From: Ureibacillus manganicus DSM 26584
Lineage (GTDB): Bacteria > Bacillota > Bacilli > Bacillales_A > Planococcaceae
Direction: 5' to 3'
NCBI RefSeq assembly: GCF_000772945.1
Contig: NZ_JPVN01000003.1
Location: forward strand, 62,001 to 126,000
DNA length: 64,000 bases
The translations under genes and the position numbers were made by a program. The notes below the pieces were generated by a model. It was not told where the DNA came from and made no database searches. It saw nothing but the letters and a program-made list of their open reading frames with translations. Within the stretch, counting starts at the first letter, position 1, and every line of letters begins with the position of its first letter. Shown piece by piece: positions 34,760 through 43,313 of this stretch.

Positions 34760-35713
34760 GTGCAAAGAAAATTACTATTCTTACTAATATTATGTACAAC
34801 CATATTAGTTGGTTGCCGTGATGATCAATTTCCCTCAATTGATCAACATCAATCATTTCTTGCTTCAATGAATATATTGGAGCCGTCCATGACTTTTTAC
34901 GGTGAATCAGGTGAACTGATTGCCGAGTGGAAGTTTGATAAAGGCTATTCCGGTGCATTAATAGTCAATAATCATGTGTTGTTTTATGGCCATCAATTAA
35001 CAGAGGCAGATATTTATGAATTATCCTCTGGCAAACTTGTTTCAACCATTAAGACTGGCGTAGGTTCAACGAATGCATATTACGATTTAACATATAAAAG
35101 GGTATTCATTACAAATAGTGTTAGAAACTCAGTCACTAGTTTCGACACCCAAGGAAACAAACTAGATGAATGCTCTTTAGGTGAGTATCCTATGTCAATG
35201 ACGTCCAATAATGGGTTACTCTATGTTATTAATTATAAAGATTCCAAACTCTCAATTGTAAACATAGATACGATGGACCTTCACGATGAATGGACAATTA
35301 ACGAATCATCAAATGGAATCTTAATCGTTCCCGAAAAAAATACAGTATGGATAGGTGGACATGGTAAAGGAAATAAAGCCAACCGAACTGTTGATATATT
35401 GGATTTAAAAAGTGGAGAGTTACAACATCAATTGGACGTATCGATCATGCCAGTTGGATTTTCAAGAAGTGAGGATGAAATTTATATCATCAATCATGGT
35501 TCAAATGAATTACACGCAACTAATTTAGATGGACAAGCGTTGTGGAATATAGAAATAGGCGCAAATCCATTTACTGTTGCAAACTTTAATGGAAATGTTG
35601 TTGTTGCAGGTTTTGATGATCATAAAATTTATATCCTAAATGATCAAAAACTTATTAAAACAATCGATACAGGTAGCGGGCCTTTTCAATTATTAGTAAG
35701 GGAGGTTTCCTAA
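34760..35713 (+). CDS. beta-propeller-like lipoprotein upstream of a two-component system
   Basis: The 317-residue protein has a lipoprotein signal LLFLLILCTTILVGC with Cys19 as lipidation site, then about six repeating blades of the YVTN/NHL kind (for example YDLTYKRVFITNSVRNSVTSF, NGLLYVINYKDSKLSIVNI, NTVWIGGHGKGNK, DEIYIINHGSNEL). It should sit on the outer membrane face and bind a ligand or partner. It starts at GTG 34760, eight bases after AGAGGTGA. Its stop overlaps the response-regulator start by one base, so it probably feeds into that signalling system. I do not recognise a named family. Confidence 0.72.
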   Translation: MQRKLLFLLILCTTILVGCRDDQFPSIDQHQSFLASMNILEPSMTFYGESGELIAEWKFDKGYSGALIVNNHVLFYGHQLTEADIYELSSGKLVSTIKTGVGSTNAYYDLTYKRVFITNSVRNSVTSFDTQGNKLDECSLGEYPMSMTSNNGLLYVINYKDSKLSIVNIDTMDLHDEWTINESSNGILIVPEKNTVWIGGHGKGNKANRTVDILDLKSGELQHQLDVSIMPVGFSRSEDEIYIINHGSNELHATNLDGQALWNIEIGANPFTVANFNGNVVVAGFDDHKIYILNDQKLIKTIDTGSGPFQLLVREVS

Positions 35714-36411
35714 TGACGAATGTATTAATTGTTGACGATGAAAAAGATATGAGAAACCTAATCGAAGTCATGCTTTCAAAATTCGATATGAATACCGTTT
35801 CGGTCGAAAATGGCATTGACGCTTACTATGAGATTTCTAAAGGTGGAATCGATTTAGTTTTACTTGATGTCATGATGTCAGGCGAAGATGGTTTTACAGT
35901 ATGCCAAAATATTCGCGAAATCTCACCTGTACCAATTATCTTTTTAACTGCCAGAGACGCAAATGAGGATAAAGTAAAAGGATTAACGATTGGTGGTGAC
36001 GATTATATTGTAAAACCATTTACGGTAAGTGAACTCGTGGCAAGAATTAACGCTGTCCTAAGAAGAACAGTATTAACTAATGAAATTTCTTCAAAGCAAG
36101 TGACCTACCTAGAACGGGGGTTAATAAAAGTAGATGAAATCTCTCGTAAAGTATTTGTGAATGGTGAGATTGTGCCGTTAACATTAAAAGAATTTGAGTT
36201 ACTCTATTTATTTATGAAAAATCCAGATCTTGTTTATACAAGAGAACAGTTACTTGAAAAAATATGGGATTCAAACTACTCAGGCGGGACAAGGACTGTC
36301 GATACACATATAAAAACATTAAGGTTAAAATTAGCAAAACAATCTAAGGAAGCTTGCGACTATATCCAAACGGTTTGGGGAGTTGGTTATCGCTTTGAGA
36401 AATGCAAATGA
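35713..36411 (+). CDS. OmpR/PhoB-family response regulator
   Basis: The 232-residue protein has a receiver domain (VLIVDDEKDMRNLI, phospho-acceptor Asp in VLLDVMMSGEDG near residue 53, Lys in DDYIVKPFT) and a C-terminal winged helix (LTLKEFELLYLFMKNPDLVYTR through GTRTVDTHIKTLRLKL to YIQTVWGVGYRFE). It acts with the kinase encoded by the next gene, which overlaps it by four bases. Targets probably include the flanking lipoprotein genes. Confidence 0.92.
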   Translation: MTNVLIVDDEKDMRNLIEVMLSKFDMNTVSVENGIDAYYEISKGGIDLVLLDVMMSGEDGFTVCQNIREISPVPIIFLTARDANEDKVKGLTIGGDDYIVKPFTVSELVARINAVLRRTVLTNEISSKQVTYLERGLIKVDEISRKVFVNGEIVPLTLKEFELLYLFMKNPDLVYTREQLLEKIWDSNYSGGTRTVDTHIKTLRLKLAKQSKEACDYIQTVWGVGYRFEKCK

Positions 36412-37799
36412 AGAAGTTATCTAGCAAAATTTGGTCACTCATCATTTTATTTTTAGTAATTACAGTTGTTTTCATGTCTCTTTTCACTAATTTTTTATAT
36501 GACCAGTTATATGTTAAAGACTCAGAAGAATCCATGATTGAAGTAGGTGAACGGCTACAGTCCAATTACCAAGGTGGAAAAGTAACAGATGAGTTTGTAG
36601 AAAAAGTGGAAGATTTCAATATGTATTCAACCTTTAATGTATTTGCGGTTCGAAATCCAAAAGAACTCAGTGCATGTGTACCATTTGAAATCGATTACGA
36701 TACGTTAATCGGACCAGAAGAAAGACGTCAATTATTAAAAGGTGAGCCTATTACGAAAATAGGATATGAAGAACGATTTGAACGTGAAGTAATATCGGTG
36801 ATTGTACCACTGACAGACCAAAATCGATTAGAAGGTATTATTTACCTCTACTATCCCCTAGCAAGAATTACAGAATTAGCAAACAACGAAGTGATTATTT
36901 TAATAAGTAGTGTAGTAGTGTTTTCAATGTTGTTAGCATTTTTCGTACATAAGGGTTTAGGCCACATCATGCGGCCATTAAATGAATTACAACATGCTGT
37001 CGAAAAAATGTCAGATGGTGATTATAAAACACGGGTAAATGTTTCTTCCAAAGATGAAATCGGTAAATTATCTGAAGCATTCAATGAAATGGCAGCTGCC
37101 ATACAATCTGAAGATGAAGACAAAAAGACCTTTTTAGCTACGGTTTCACATGAATTAAGAACGCCTATTAGCTATGTGAAAGGATATAGTGAAGCGATAC
37201 AAAATAACTTCATCGAGGGAAAAGAAAAAGATGACGCGATTCAGTTAATCCATAGAGAAGCGAATCGAATGGAAAGATTAACAAATGAACTACTACAATT
37301 GGCACATTCTAATAGAGACCAAGAGAAAATAGACGTATACCCAATGGTAATATCAGAGACAATTCGTGAGTCTGTTGATTTATTGAAGAATCAATCTAAA
37401 CATAAGGAAGTTGAGATAAATTTAGAACTGGATGATTCGTTAATCGTCCAAGCTAATGAAGAAAAGTTAAAACAAATTTTCATCAACGTAATCGAAAATT
37501 CCATACGATATTCCAATAAAAAATCCTTGATTTACATACTACTAAAAGCAAGTGGTGGTAATGCTGTAATAGAAATTAATGATCAAGGAATTGGTATACC
37601 GAAAGATGATCTACCTTATATAACAGAACCTTTCTATCGAGTAAATAAAGCAAGAAGCCGAGCCGACGGAGGAAGTGGTCTTGGTTTATCAATCGTAAAA
37701 GACCTTGTTAAACAGCATAATGGAAAATTATTAATAGATAGCGAACTAGGAAAAGGAACATATGTAACAATTACTATACCTTTAATGGAGGAATTATAA
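36408..37799 (+). CDS. sensor histidine kinase with extracytoplasmic sensor domain
   Basis: The 463-residue membrane kinase has a first membrane helix (about 9-29), an outside domain of about 130 residues with a single Cys (LSACVPFE), a second helix (EVIILISSVVVFSMLLAFFV), a HAMP segment, the His box FLATVSHELRTPISYVKGY, and ATP-binding N, G1 and G2 boxes (IFINVIENSIRYS, INDQGIGIP, GSGLGLSIVKDL). ATG 36408 and 36402 are both possible; I used 36408 as the better spaced. The cluster suggests envelope, metal or redox sensing, but the signal is unknown. Confidence 0.9.
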   Translation: MKKLSSKIWSLIILFLVITVVFMSLFTNFLYDQLYVKDSEESMIEVGERLQSNYQGGKVTDEFVEKVEDFNMYSTFNVFAVRNPKELSACVPFEIDYDTLIGPEERRQLLKGEPITKIGYEERFEREVISVIVPLTDQNRLEGIIYLYYPLARITELANNEVIILISSVVVFSMLLAFFVHKGLGHIMRPLNELQHAVEKMSDGDYKTRVNVSSKDEIGKLSEAFNEMAAAIQSEDEDKKTFLATVSHELRTPISYVKGYSEAIQNNFIEGKEKDDAIQLIHREANRMERLTNELLQLAHSNRDQEKIDVYPMVISETIRESVDLLKNQSKHKEVEINLELDDSLIVQANEEKLKQIFINVIENSIRYSNKKSLIYILLKASGGNAVIEINDQGIGIPKDDLPYITEPFYRVNKARSRADGGSGLGLSIVKDLVKQHNGKLLIDSELGKGTYVTITIPLMEEL

Positions 37800-38312
37800 A
37801 TGAAAAAATTTTTAATCAGTTTTGCAGCACTACCTTTACTATTAGTTGGATGTTCTTCAAGTGAGCCAGAACCGATTTCAGATGTGATTGATGTAGCTGC
37901 ATTAGAAGTAAAAGTAGATATACTAACGCCCCAGGAAGTTGCTGTAAATGAGCCGGTAGAACTGGCTGCACATGTTCATCAAAATGATCAAAATTTAGAT
38001 GACGCATCGGTGAAATTTGAGGTTTGGGAATCAGGTTATCGTAATGGAGGAGAAATGATTGAAGGAAAATTAGATGCTGATGGAGTTTATAAAGCAGAAA
38101 CGACTTTTGATCACGATGGTGTTTATTTTATGTACGCGCATACAACTGCCTCTAATGGATTGCACGTAATGCCGAAACAACAGATTGTTGCAGGACACCC
38201 AGATATGAGTAATGTGAAACCAGATGATAGTAGTGACTCTATGGATATGGGAGACCACGGAGACCACGATTCAACTGATACAGATTCAGAAGATGAGCAT
38301 AGTGGGCATTAA
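37800..38312 (+). CDS. YtkA-like lipoprotein with His/Met/Asp-rich tail
   Basis: The 170-residue protein has a lipoprotein signal MKKFLISFAALPLLLVGC (Cys18), a YtkA/FixH-like beta domain (residues about 35-125, with VNEPVELAAHVHQNDQNLDD and YFMYAHTTASNGLHVMPKQ) and a tail rich in Asp, His and Met (SMDMGDHGDHD and DEHSGH). YtkA-like domains are linked with copper handling, and the tail could bind Cu or another divalent metal. It starts directly after the kinase stop. The metal role is inference. Confidence 0.75.
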   Translation: MKKFLISFAALPLLLVGCSSSEPEPISDVIDVAALEVKVDILTPQEVAVNEPVELAAHVHQNDQNLDDASVKFEVWESGYRNGGEMIEGKLDADGVYKAETTFDHDGVYFMYAHTTASNGLHVMPKQQIVAGHPDMSNVKPDDSSDSMDMGDHGDHDSTDTDSEDEHSGH

Positions 38313-38369
38313 TTTCGGCTGAAGGAATAGTTTATCAATATAAAATTAATCGTTGCAATAATAAAAATA

Positions 38370-38405
38370 AAACCTCAAAGCTTGAGCGGGCTTTGAGGTT
38401 TTTTA
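38370..38405 (+). terminator. intrinsic terminator of the lipoprotein/two-component operon
   Basis: AACCTCAAAG, a ten-base loop and CTTTGAGGTTTTTT form a standard terminator 60 bases after the YtkA-like gene. Confidence 0.9.
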
Positions 38406-38503
38406 ACTTCTGATTAAATGAAGTATTAATTGTAAGTAAGAGATTTAATTATAGATTCATAGTCCATTAATTAGTGTAAGGGTTAAAGATTGTAATCTAT
38501 ATC

Positions 38504-38629
38504 TTAAAGGGAGTCACATTTTTCACAAGTGTTATTGTAGCATTCACACTGTTCGTCAATTTTGTCTCCGCATGAAACACATACTTTGTCAGGTAAGTTT
38601 TTGAAAAACTCAACAACGTTTTCTAACAT
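38504..38629 (-). CDS. yhfH: YhfH-family small cysteine-rich protein
   Basis: This 41-residue protein is below usual length cut-offs. It reads MLENVVEFFKNLPDKVCVSC and then carries further Cys pairs (Cys17, Cys20, Cys29, Cys31, Cys37, Cys40), a small zinc-ribbon-like arrangement as in YhfH of B. subtilis. Function is unknown. The ATG at 38629 has GGAAGGGGGTAC upstream, and a promoter with a long inverted repeat precedes it. The location near hem genes and yhfL agrees with Bacillus. Confidence 0.8.
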   Translation of the reverse strand: MLENVVEFFKNLPDKVCVSCGDKIDEQCECYNNTCEKCDSL

Positions 38630-38651
38630 CTGAAATGTACCCCCTTCCGCC

Positions 38652-38717
38652 TATCTGTTATAATATAACTTCTTGTTGTACTTATTGTATTATAACAGAT
38701 AAAAAACGTCAATAATT
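38652..38717 (-). promoter_or_regulatory. yhfH promoter with a 14-bp inverted repeat
   Basis: On the minus strand TTGACG (about 38714-38709) is followed after 17 bases by TACAAT. The sequence TATCTGTTATAATA (38652-38665) is repeated exactly in inverse orientation at 38688-38701, 22 bases apart. One arm overlaps the promoter spacer; the other lies in the leader before the ribosome binding site. It may be a regulator site or a leader hairpin. Confidence 0.65.
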
Positions 38718-38858
38718 TTTTTGAGAAAATTTAAAAAATTCTTTTCACGTCATTCGCCGTCACTAAAGCGATTACGTTTGGAAACAATCTAAAGAAGGTT
38801 TACAATAAAAAAGGGTACATATTCGAATTAAATTTAAGATAAAGGGGTTCAACAACGT

Positions 38859-39563
38859 ATGGAAAACCACCGTATTTTCATTGTTGAAGATGATATAAAA
38901 ATTGCAACACTGCTTGCTGATAAATTAATGAAATACCAATATCAAGTGAAAATAGTTGAAAACTTTGAGGAAATTATTGAAGAATGTTTGGCGTTTGAAC
39001 CACACATTGTCTTGCTGGATATTAATTTACCTTCTTATGATGGATATTATTGGTGCCGACAATTGCGCCAGCATACAACTTGTCCAATCATCTTCATTTC
39101 TGCAAGATCAGGGGAAATGGATCAAATCTTCGCCCTTGAAAATGGCGGAGATGATTTTATTACAAAACCGTTTAACTATGAAATTGTACTAGCAAAAATA
39201 AAAAGCCACCTAAGAAGAACTTATGGTGAATATTCAGCCCGCTTAGAAGAAAGAACGATTAAACTTGGGCAACTAACGCTATATTTAGAGCGAATGGAAC
39301 TTAACAAAAAAGAAGTAGATGTTCCTCTACAGAAAAAAGAGTGTATCATTTTAGAATTATTAATGAGCCAATCTCCAAAGGTCGTTACTCGAGAACATCT
39401 ATTAGAGGAACTGTGGGACGATCAAGCTTTTGTAGATGAAAACACATTAAATGTGAATATGACACGAGTACGAAAGAAACTAACTGAATACGGTGTTACA
39501 TCTGTTATAGAAACAGTGCGCGGTGCAGGGTATCGTTTTGTACTTAGTGCGGAGGAAATGTAA
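38859..39563 (+). CDS. bceR: BceR-type response regulator
   Basis: The 234-residue OmpR-family regulator has a receiver domain (IFIVEDDIKIATLLADKL, Asp in IVLLDINLPSYDGYYWC, Lys in DDFITKPFN) and a winged helix (PLQKKECIILELLMSQSP through ENTLNVNMTRVRKKL). This pattern, with the following BceS-type kinase and BceAB-like transporter, is that of peptide-antibiotic sensing modules. Its stop overlaps the kinase start by one base (TAATG). Confidence 0.88.
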   Translation: MENHRIFIVEDDIKIATLLADKLMKYQYQVKIVENFEEIIEECLAFEPHIVLLDINLPSYDGYYWCRQLRQHTTCPIIFISARSGEMDQIFALENGGDDFITKPFNYEIVLAKIKSHLRRTYGEYSARLEERTIKLGQLTLYLERMELNKKEVDVPLQKKECIILELLMSQSPKVVTREHLLEELWDDQAFVDENTLNVNMTRVRKKLTEYGVTSVIETVRGAGYRFVLSAEEM

Positions 39564-40540
39564 TGGGGTTACAGTTATTTATAAGAGAACATATTGCATT
39601 TTTTGTCTTTCAACTATGCGTTATTATTTTTGTTCTATCACTTTATTGGTTAGATGGCTTTAGAAATATGAATACAGCATTTTATTCTATTGTAATTAGT
39701 CTTATCTTGCTGTTTTCATTTCTTTTAGTTCGTTATTTTGCTAGAAGAAACTATTTGAACAAAATTACTCAACTGCCAAATACGATGGAAGATGCGTTAC
39801 AAAAAAATGCGAAAACACCTGAGTATTTTCAAACAGAACAGTATTTACATGAACTGTATCATGTCTATCAAAAAGAAGTACAAGCATTATATGAAAAACA
39901 AAGTCGTGGGGAAAAGTTTTTAAACCAGTGGATACATCAGATGAAAACACCAATTTCAGTTCTTGAATTACTTCTCCAAAATGAAGGAAAGCTCGATAAA
40001 AAAAATGTTCAAGAAGAAGTAGATCGTTTAAAAAGAGGATTAGAGATGGTTCTTGTTAACGCAAGAATTGAACGATTTGAAGAAGACATGCAAGTGGAGC
40101 GGGTGAATTTAAAGGCAATTGTTACGGAAACAATCAATGAACATAAACGTTTATTTATTACAAATCATGTATTTCCAGTAATTCAAATAGAAGAAGATTT
40201 AACAGTTGCTAGTGATTCTAAATGGTTGAAGTTTGCACTCGGTCAATTCATAACAAACGCTGTGAAATATACATTTGAAGATAATAAGAAGATTAAGATA
40301 TCATCAGAACTCAATAATGGAACAGTTATGTTACATATTCAAGATGAAGGGATTGGCATTCCCAAATCCGACTTAACCCGTATTACAAAAGCGTTTTTTA
40401 CAGGTGAAAATGGACGTAAAACAGGAGAGTCAACTGGAATGGGTCTTTACTTAGCAAATGAAATATGCCAAAAACTTGGTCACCTTTTAACGATTGAATC
40501 TGAAGTGAATGTGGGAACAAACGTAACAATTACTTTTTAA
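39563..40540 (+). CDS. bceS: BceS-type intramembrane-sensing histidine kinase
   Basis: The 325-residue kinase has two membrane helices (about residues 12-30 and 38-58) with only a very short loop between them, so it lacks an own outside sensor. The His box is FLNQWIHQMKTPISVLELLL, and ATP-binding boxes are FITNAVKYT, IQDEGIGIP and GESTGMGLYLANEI. In this class the kinase senses flux through the linked ABC transporter. The transporter genes follow after 69 bases. Confidence 0.9.
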   Translation: MGLQLFIREHIAFFVFQLCVIIFVLSLYWLDGFRNMNTAFYSIVISLILLFSFLLVRYFARRNYLNKITQLPNTMEDALQKNAKTPEYFQTEQYLHELYHVYQKEVQALYEKQSRGEKFLNQWIHQMKTPISVLELLLQNEGKLDKKNVQEEVDRLKRGLEMVLVNARIERFEEDMQVERVNLKAIVTETINEHKRLFITNHVFPVIQIEEDLTVASDSKWLKFALGQFITNAVKYTFEDNKKIKISSELNNGTVMLHIQDEGIGIPKSDLTRITKAFFTGENGRKTGESTGMGLYLANEICQKLGHLLTIESEVNVGTNVTITF

Positions 40541-40609
40541 ATTCATTTTACTAGATGCGCATAGCATCAAGTAGTGAAACGTCATCTTTAGAAAATGAGG
40601 GAAATTGAT

Positions 40610-41386
40610 ATGCCAATTTTACGAATCCAAGATGTTACAAAAGTATATGAGGGAAAAGTAACACATCGAGCAATAAATCAACTTAGCTTTGAAGTAATGC
40701 AGGGAGAATTCCTAGCTGTTATGGGGCCATCTGGGAGTGGAAAAACGACATTATTAAATTTAATTTCTACGATAGATAAGCCGACATCTGGAGAAATCAT
40801 TGTCAATGATATAATGCCTTCTAAACTGAATAAAAAAGAACTTGCTTTATTTAGAAGAAGAGAATTAGGTTTTGTGTTTCAAGATTTTAATTTGTTACCT
40901 ATGTTAACTGTTGAAGAAAACATTGTCCTTCCATTAACGTTAGATGATAAACCTGTGTCACTTATGGAAGAACGTGTTGCTAAATTAGCAGAAAAAATTG
41001 ATTTGACCTCTTTTCTTCATAAGAAACCAAATGAAATATCAGGCGGACAAGCACAACGTACTGCAATTGCAAGAGCCTTAATCCACGAGCCAACCGTAAT
41101 TTTAGCTGATGAGCCAACTGGAAACCTTGATTCGAACAATTCTCGTGAAGTACTTGAGTTATTAAGCTCTATCAATAAGGAAAGAAAATCCACAATTGTT
41201 ATGGTAACCCATGATCCAATTGCAGCAAGTTACTGCGATCGAGTTTTGTTTATTAAGGATGGAGAATTTTTTAATGAAATATATCGAGATGATCGTAGAC
41301 AAACATTCTTCCAACGAATTTTAAATGTTTTAAGCTTATTAGGAGGGGGAAATGTAGGTGACCTTTCATCAATTCGCTTACCATAA
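40610..41386 (+). CDS. bceA: BceA-type ABC transporter ATP-binding protein
   Basis: The 258-residue ATPase has Walker A GPSGSGKTT, Q-loop FVFQDFNLLPMLTVEENI, signature ISGGQAQRTAIARAL and Walker B VILADEPTGNLD. It belongs to the MacB/BceA type that moves or extracts peptide antibiotics from their lipid target. ATG 40610 has GAGGGAA eight bases upstream; the ATG at 40595 lacks a site. It overlaps the permease gene by 29 bases. Confidence 0.9.
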   Translation: MPILRIQDVTKVYEGKVTHRAINQLSFEVMQGEFLAVMGPSGSGKTTLLNLISTIDKPTSGEIIVNDIMPSKLNKKELALFRRRELGFVFQDFNLLPMLTVEENIVLPLTLDDKPVSLMEERVAKLAEKIDLTSFLHKKPNEISGGQAQRTAIARALIHEPTVILADEPTGNLDSNNSREVLELLSSINKERKSTIVMVTHDPIAASYCDRVLFIKDGEFFNEIYRDDRRQTFFQRILNVLSLLGGGNVGDLSSIRLP

Positions 41387-43289
41387 TGTCGTACGGAATG
41401 CGCGAATCTATGCCGCATTTTTCTTAGCCAGCTTATTTTCTGTTTTTGTTTTTTTCATCTATTCTATGTTAATGTTTCATCCAGATATTGAGGATGGCTT
41501 TTTAGGAAATGTATCGATTATTGGCATGATCATAGCTGAAATTATTTTAGTTTTATTTTCATGGTTTTTTATTTTTTATTCGATGAAGGCATTTCTAGAA
41601 GCACGTTCGAAAGAGTTTGCGATTTTGCTTCAGTTAGGGATGGAAAGGAAACAGTTAAGTAAATTAATTTTCCTAGAAACTTTACTAATTGGAACTGTTT
41701 CGATAGTCATGGGGATATTATTTGGATATGCTTTCTCTAAATTTTTCTTTATGATCGTAAGAGAAATTCTTATGTTAGAAGAATTACCTCTTTACATTTC
41801 GTGGGAACCTTTTGTATTAACATTTACTGTTTACCTAAGTGCATTTATATTAATTTCGATTTTTAGCGTTTACTTTACGCCAGAAAAGAATTTAATAGAC
41901 CTTTTTAAAGGGTATTCAGAATTTAATGGGCATCACAAGTATTCAATGACTAGAGCTATTATTGGAATTGTTTTTATTATTTCCGGCTATATATTAGCCC
42001 TACTTACCTCGCGAATGACTCTCTATAGCTTTGGTGTAATTATTATCATACTAATAACCATTGGTACATTTCTGTTTTTCTCCGATACAACCCAATTTAT
42101 ATTGGAAAAAATCAGAAATAAGAAACAACTCTATTGGCAAAAGTATCGCATGTTATCTGTAGCAGAGCAGTCAATGATTATGAAAAGTAATTCCAAAATG
42201 TTTTTTGTTGTGACGATGGTGACTGCACTTGCCTTTCTTTGTGTAGGGTTACTAGCAGCGCTCTCATCTTACACATCGCAATATGATAAGATGAACCCGC
42301 TTGGTCTTGTATATAAGGGGCATGTAGATAATCCGTATGAATACAGTCATATTACTACACTGATGAGGGAATTAGAAAAAAAGGGACTGTCATATCATAT
42401 GGCAAGTCTTGAAGTGAAGAAGCAAACTTCCTCTTTTACTCAATATGAAGTGGAAGTGTTTAGTGAGTCTGATATAAATAGTTTGCTGTTTTCTTATGGC
42501 TATCCCTTTGTAAGACTCGATTCAGGGGAAGCGATGTTTATACCATATTCAAAAGAGTCTATAAACCAACTCTCAAACTTAACCGTTGAAACCGTGTTAA
42601 TAGAAAATGACGTAAAAATTACAATCGATGCAGTCTATCCGGAGTTGATTTTCCCTAGTTCAATTATCAGTTTAAACTCCATTATTATTAGTGATGAGGA
42701 TTTTAGTCGGTTAACGGCTCCTTATTTAGCAGCACCTCATGTACAACCAGGTTATCATTTGTTTGCTTTTGATATACCTCAATGGATTGAGACTAAGGAT
42801 ATTGGACTTTCAATTTATAATCGAGTTTCTTTAGAGTATTTAAAAGATCATTATACTTTGCCATACTATTTCGAAAATGCTGGGCTAAACTACTCGTTTA
42901 TCTTGTCTACTTATGCACTTTTTACACTCGTCGGACTATTAGTAGCGGCTGTCTTTTTATTAGCTGCGGGTAGTTTCATTTATTTTAAACTGTATACGAG
43001 TCTTGAATTAGAAAAGAAGAAATTTGATGTTCTAAAAAGAATGGGGTTAACAGATTTAGAATTAAAAAGACTAGTCAATGCGTATTTAGTTCCTCAATTT
43101 TTTATACCTTTAGGAGTTGCACTACTCCATAGTTTCTTTGCATTTTTAGCTTTGCAAAACTTATTAAGACACATTGCAAATATCTCAATCGTAAAGGAAT
43201 TGGTATTTGCATTTGTATTTTTAGTTATTATTGAAGTGATATACTTCTATCTAATCAGATGGCGTTATATTACACATGTAAATGATTAG
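41358..43289 (+). CDS. bceB: BceB-type ABC transporter permease
   Basis: The 643-residue protein has about ten membrane helices and, between the seventh and eighth (residues about 305-515), a large outside domain, the hallmark of BceB proteins that give peptide specificity. N-terminal HQFAYHNVVRNARIYAAFF and the FtsX-like core are typical. GTG 41358 follows AGGAGGGGGA by seven bases and lies inside the bceA end. It likely detoxifies bacitracin-like or lantibiotic peptides; the substrate is not readable. Confidence 0.9.
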   Translation: MTFHQFAYHNVVRNARIYAAFFLASLFSVFVFFIYSMLMFHPDIEDGFLGNVSIIGMIIAEIILVLFSWFFIFYSMKAFLEARSKEFAILLQLGMERKQLSKLIFLETLLIGTVSIVMGILFGYAFSKFFFMIVREILMLEELPLYISWEPFVLTFTVYLSAFILISIFSVYFTPEKNLIDLFKGYSEFNGHHKYSMTRAIIGIVFIISGYILALLTSRMTLYSFGVIIIILITIGTFLFFSDTTQFILEKIRNKKQLYWQKYRMLSVAEQSMIMKSNSKMFFVVTMVTALAFLCVGLLAALSSYTSQYDKMNPLGLVYKGHVDNPYEYSHITTLMRELEKKGLSYHMASLEVKKQTSSFTQYEVEVFSESDINSLLFSYGYPFVRLDSGEAMFIPYSKESINQLSNLTVETVLIENDVKITIDAVYPELIFPSSIISLNSIIISDEDFSRLTAPYLAAPHVQPGYHLFAFDIPQWIETKDIGLSIYNRVSLEYLKDHYTLPYYFENAGLNYSFILSTYALFTLVGLLVAAVFLLAAGSFIYFKLYTSLELEKKKFDVLKRMGLTDLELKRLVNAYLVPQFFIPLGVALLHSFFAFLALQNLLRHIANISIVKELVFAFVFLVIIEVIYFYLIRWRYITHVND

Positions 43290-43313
43290 TTATTTGAAGG
43301 GGAGTTTGAAGTT

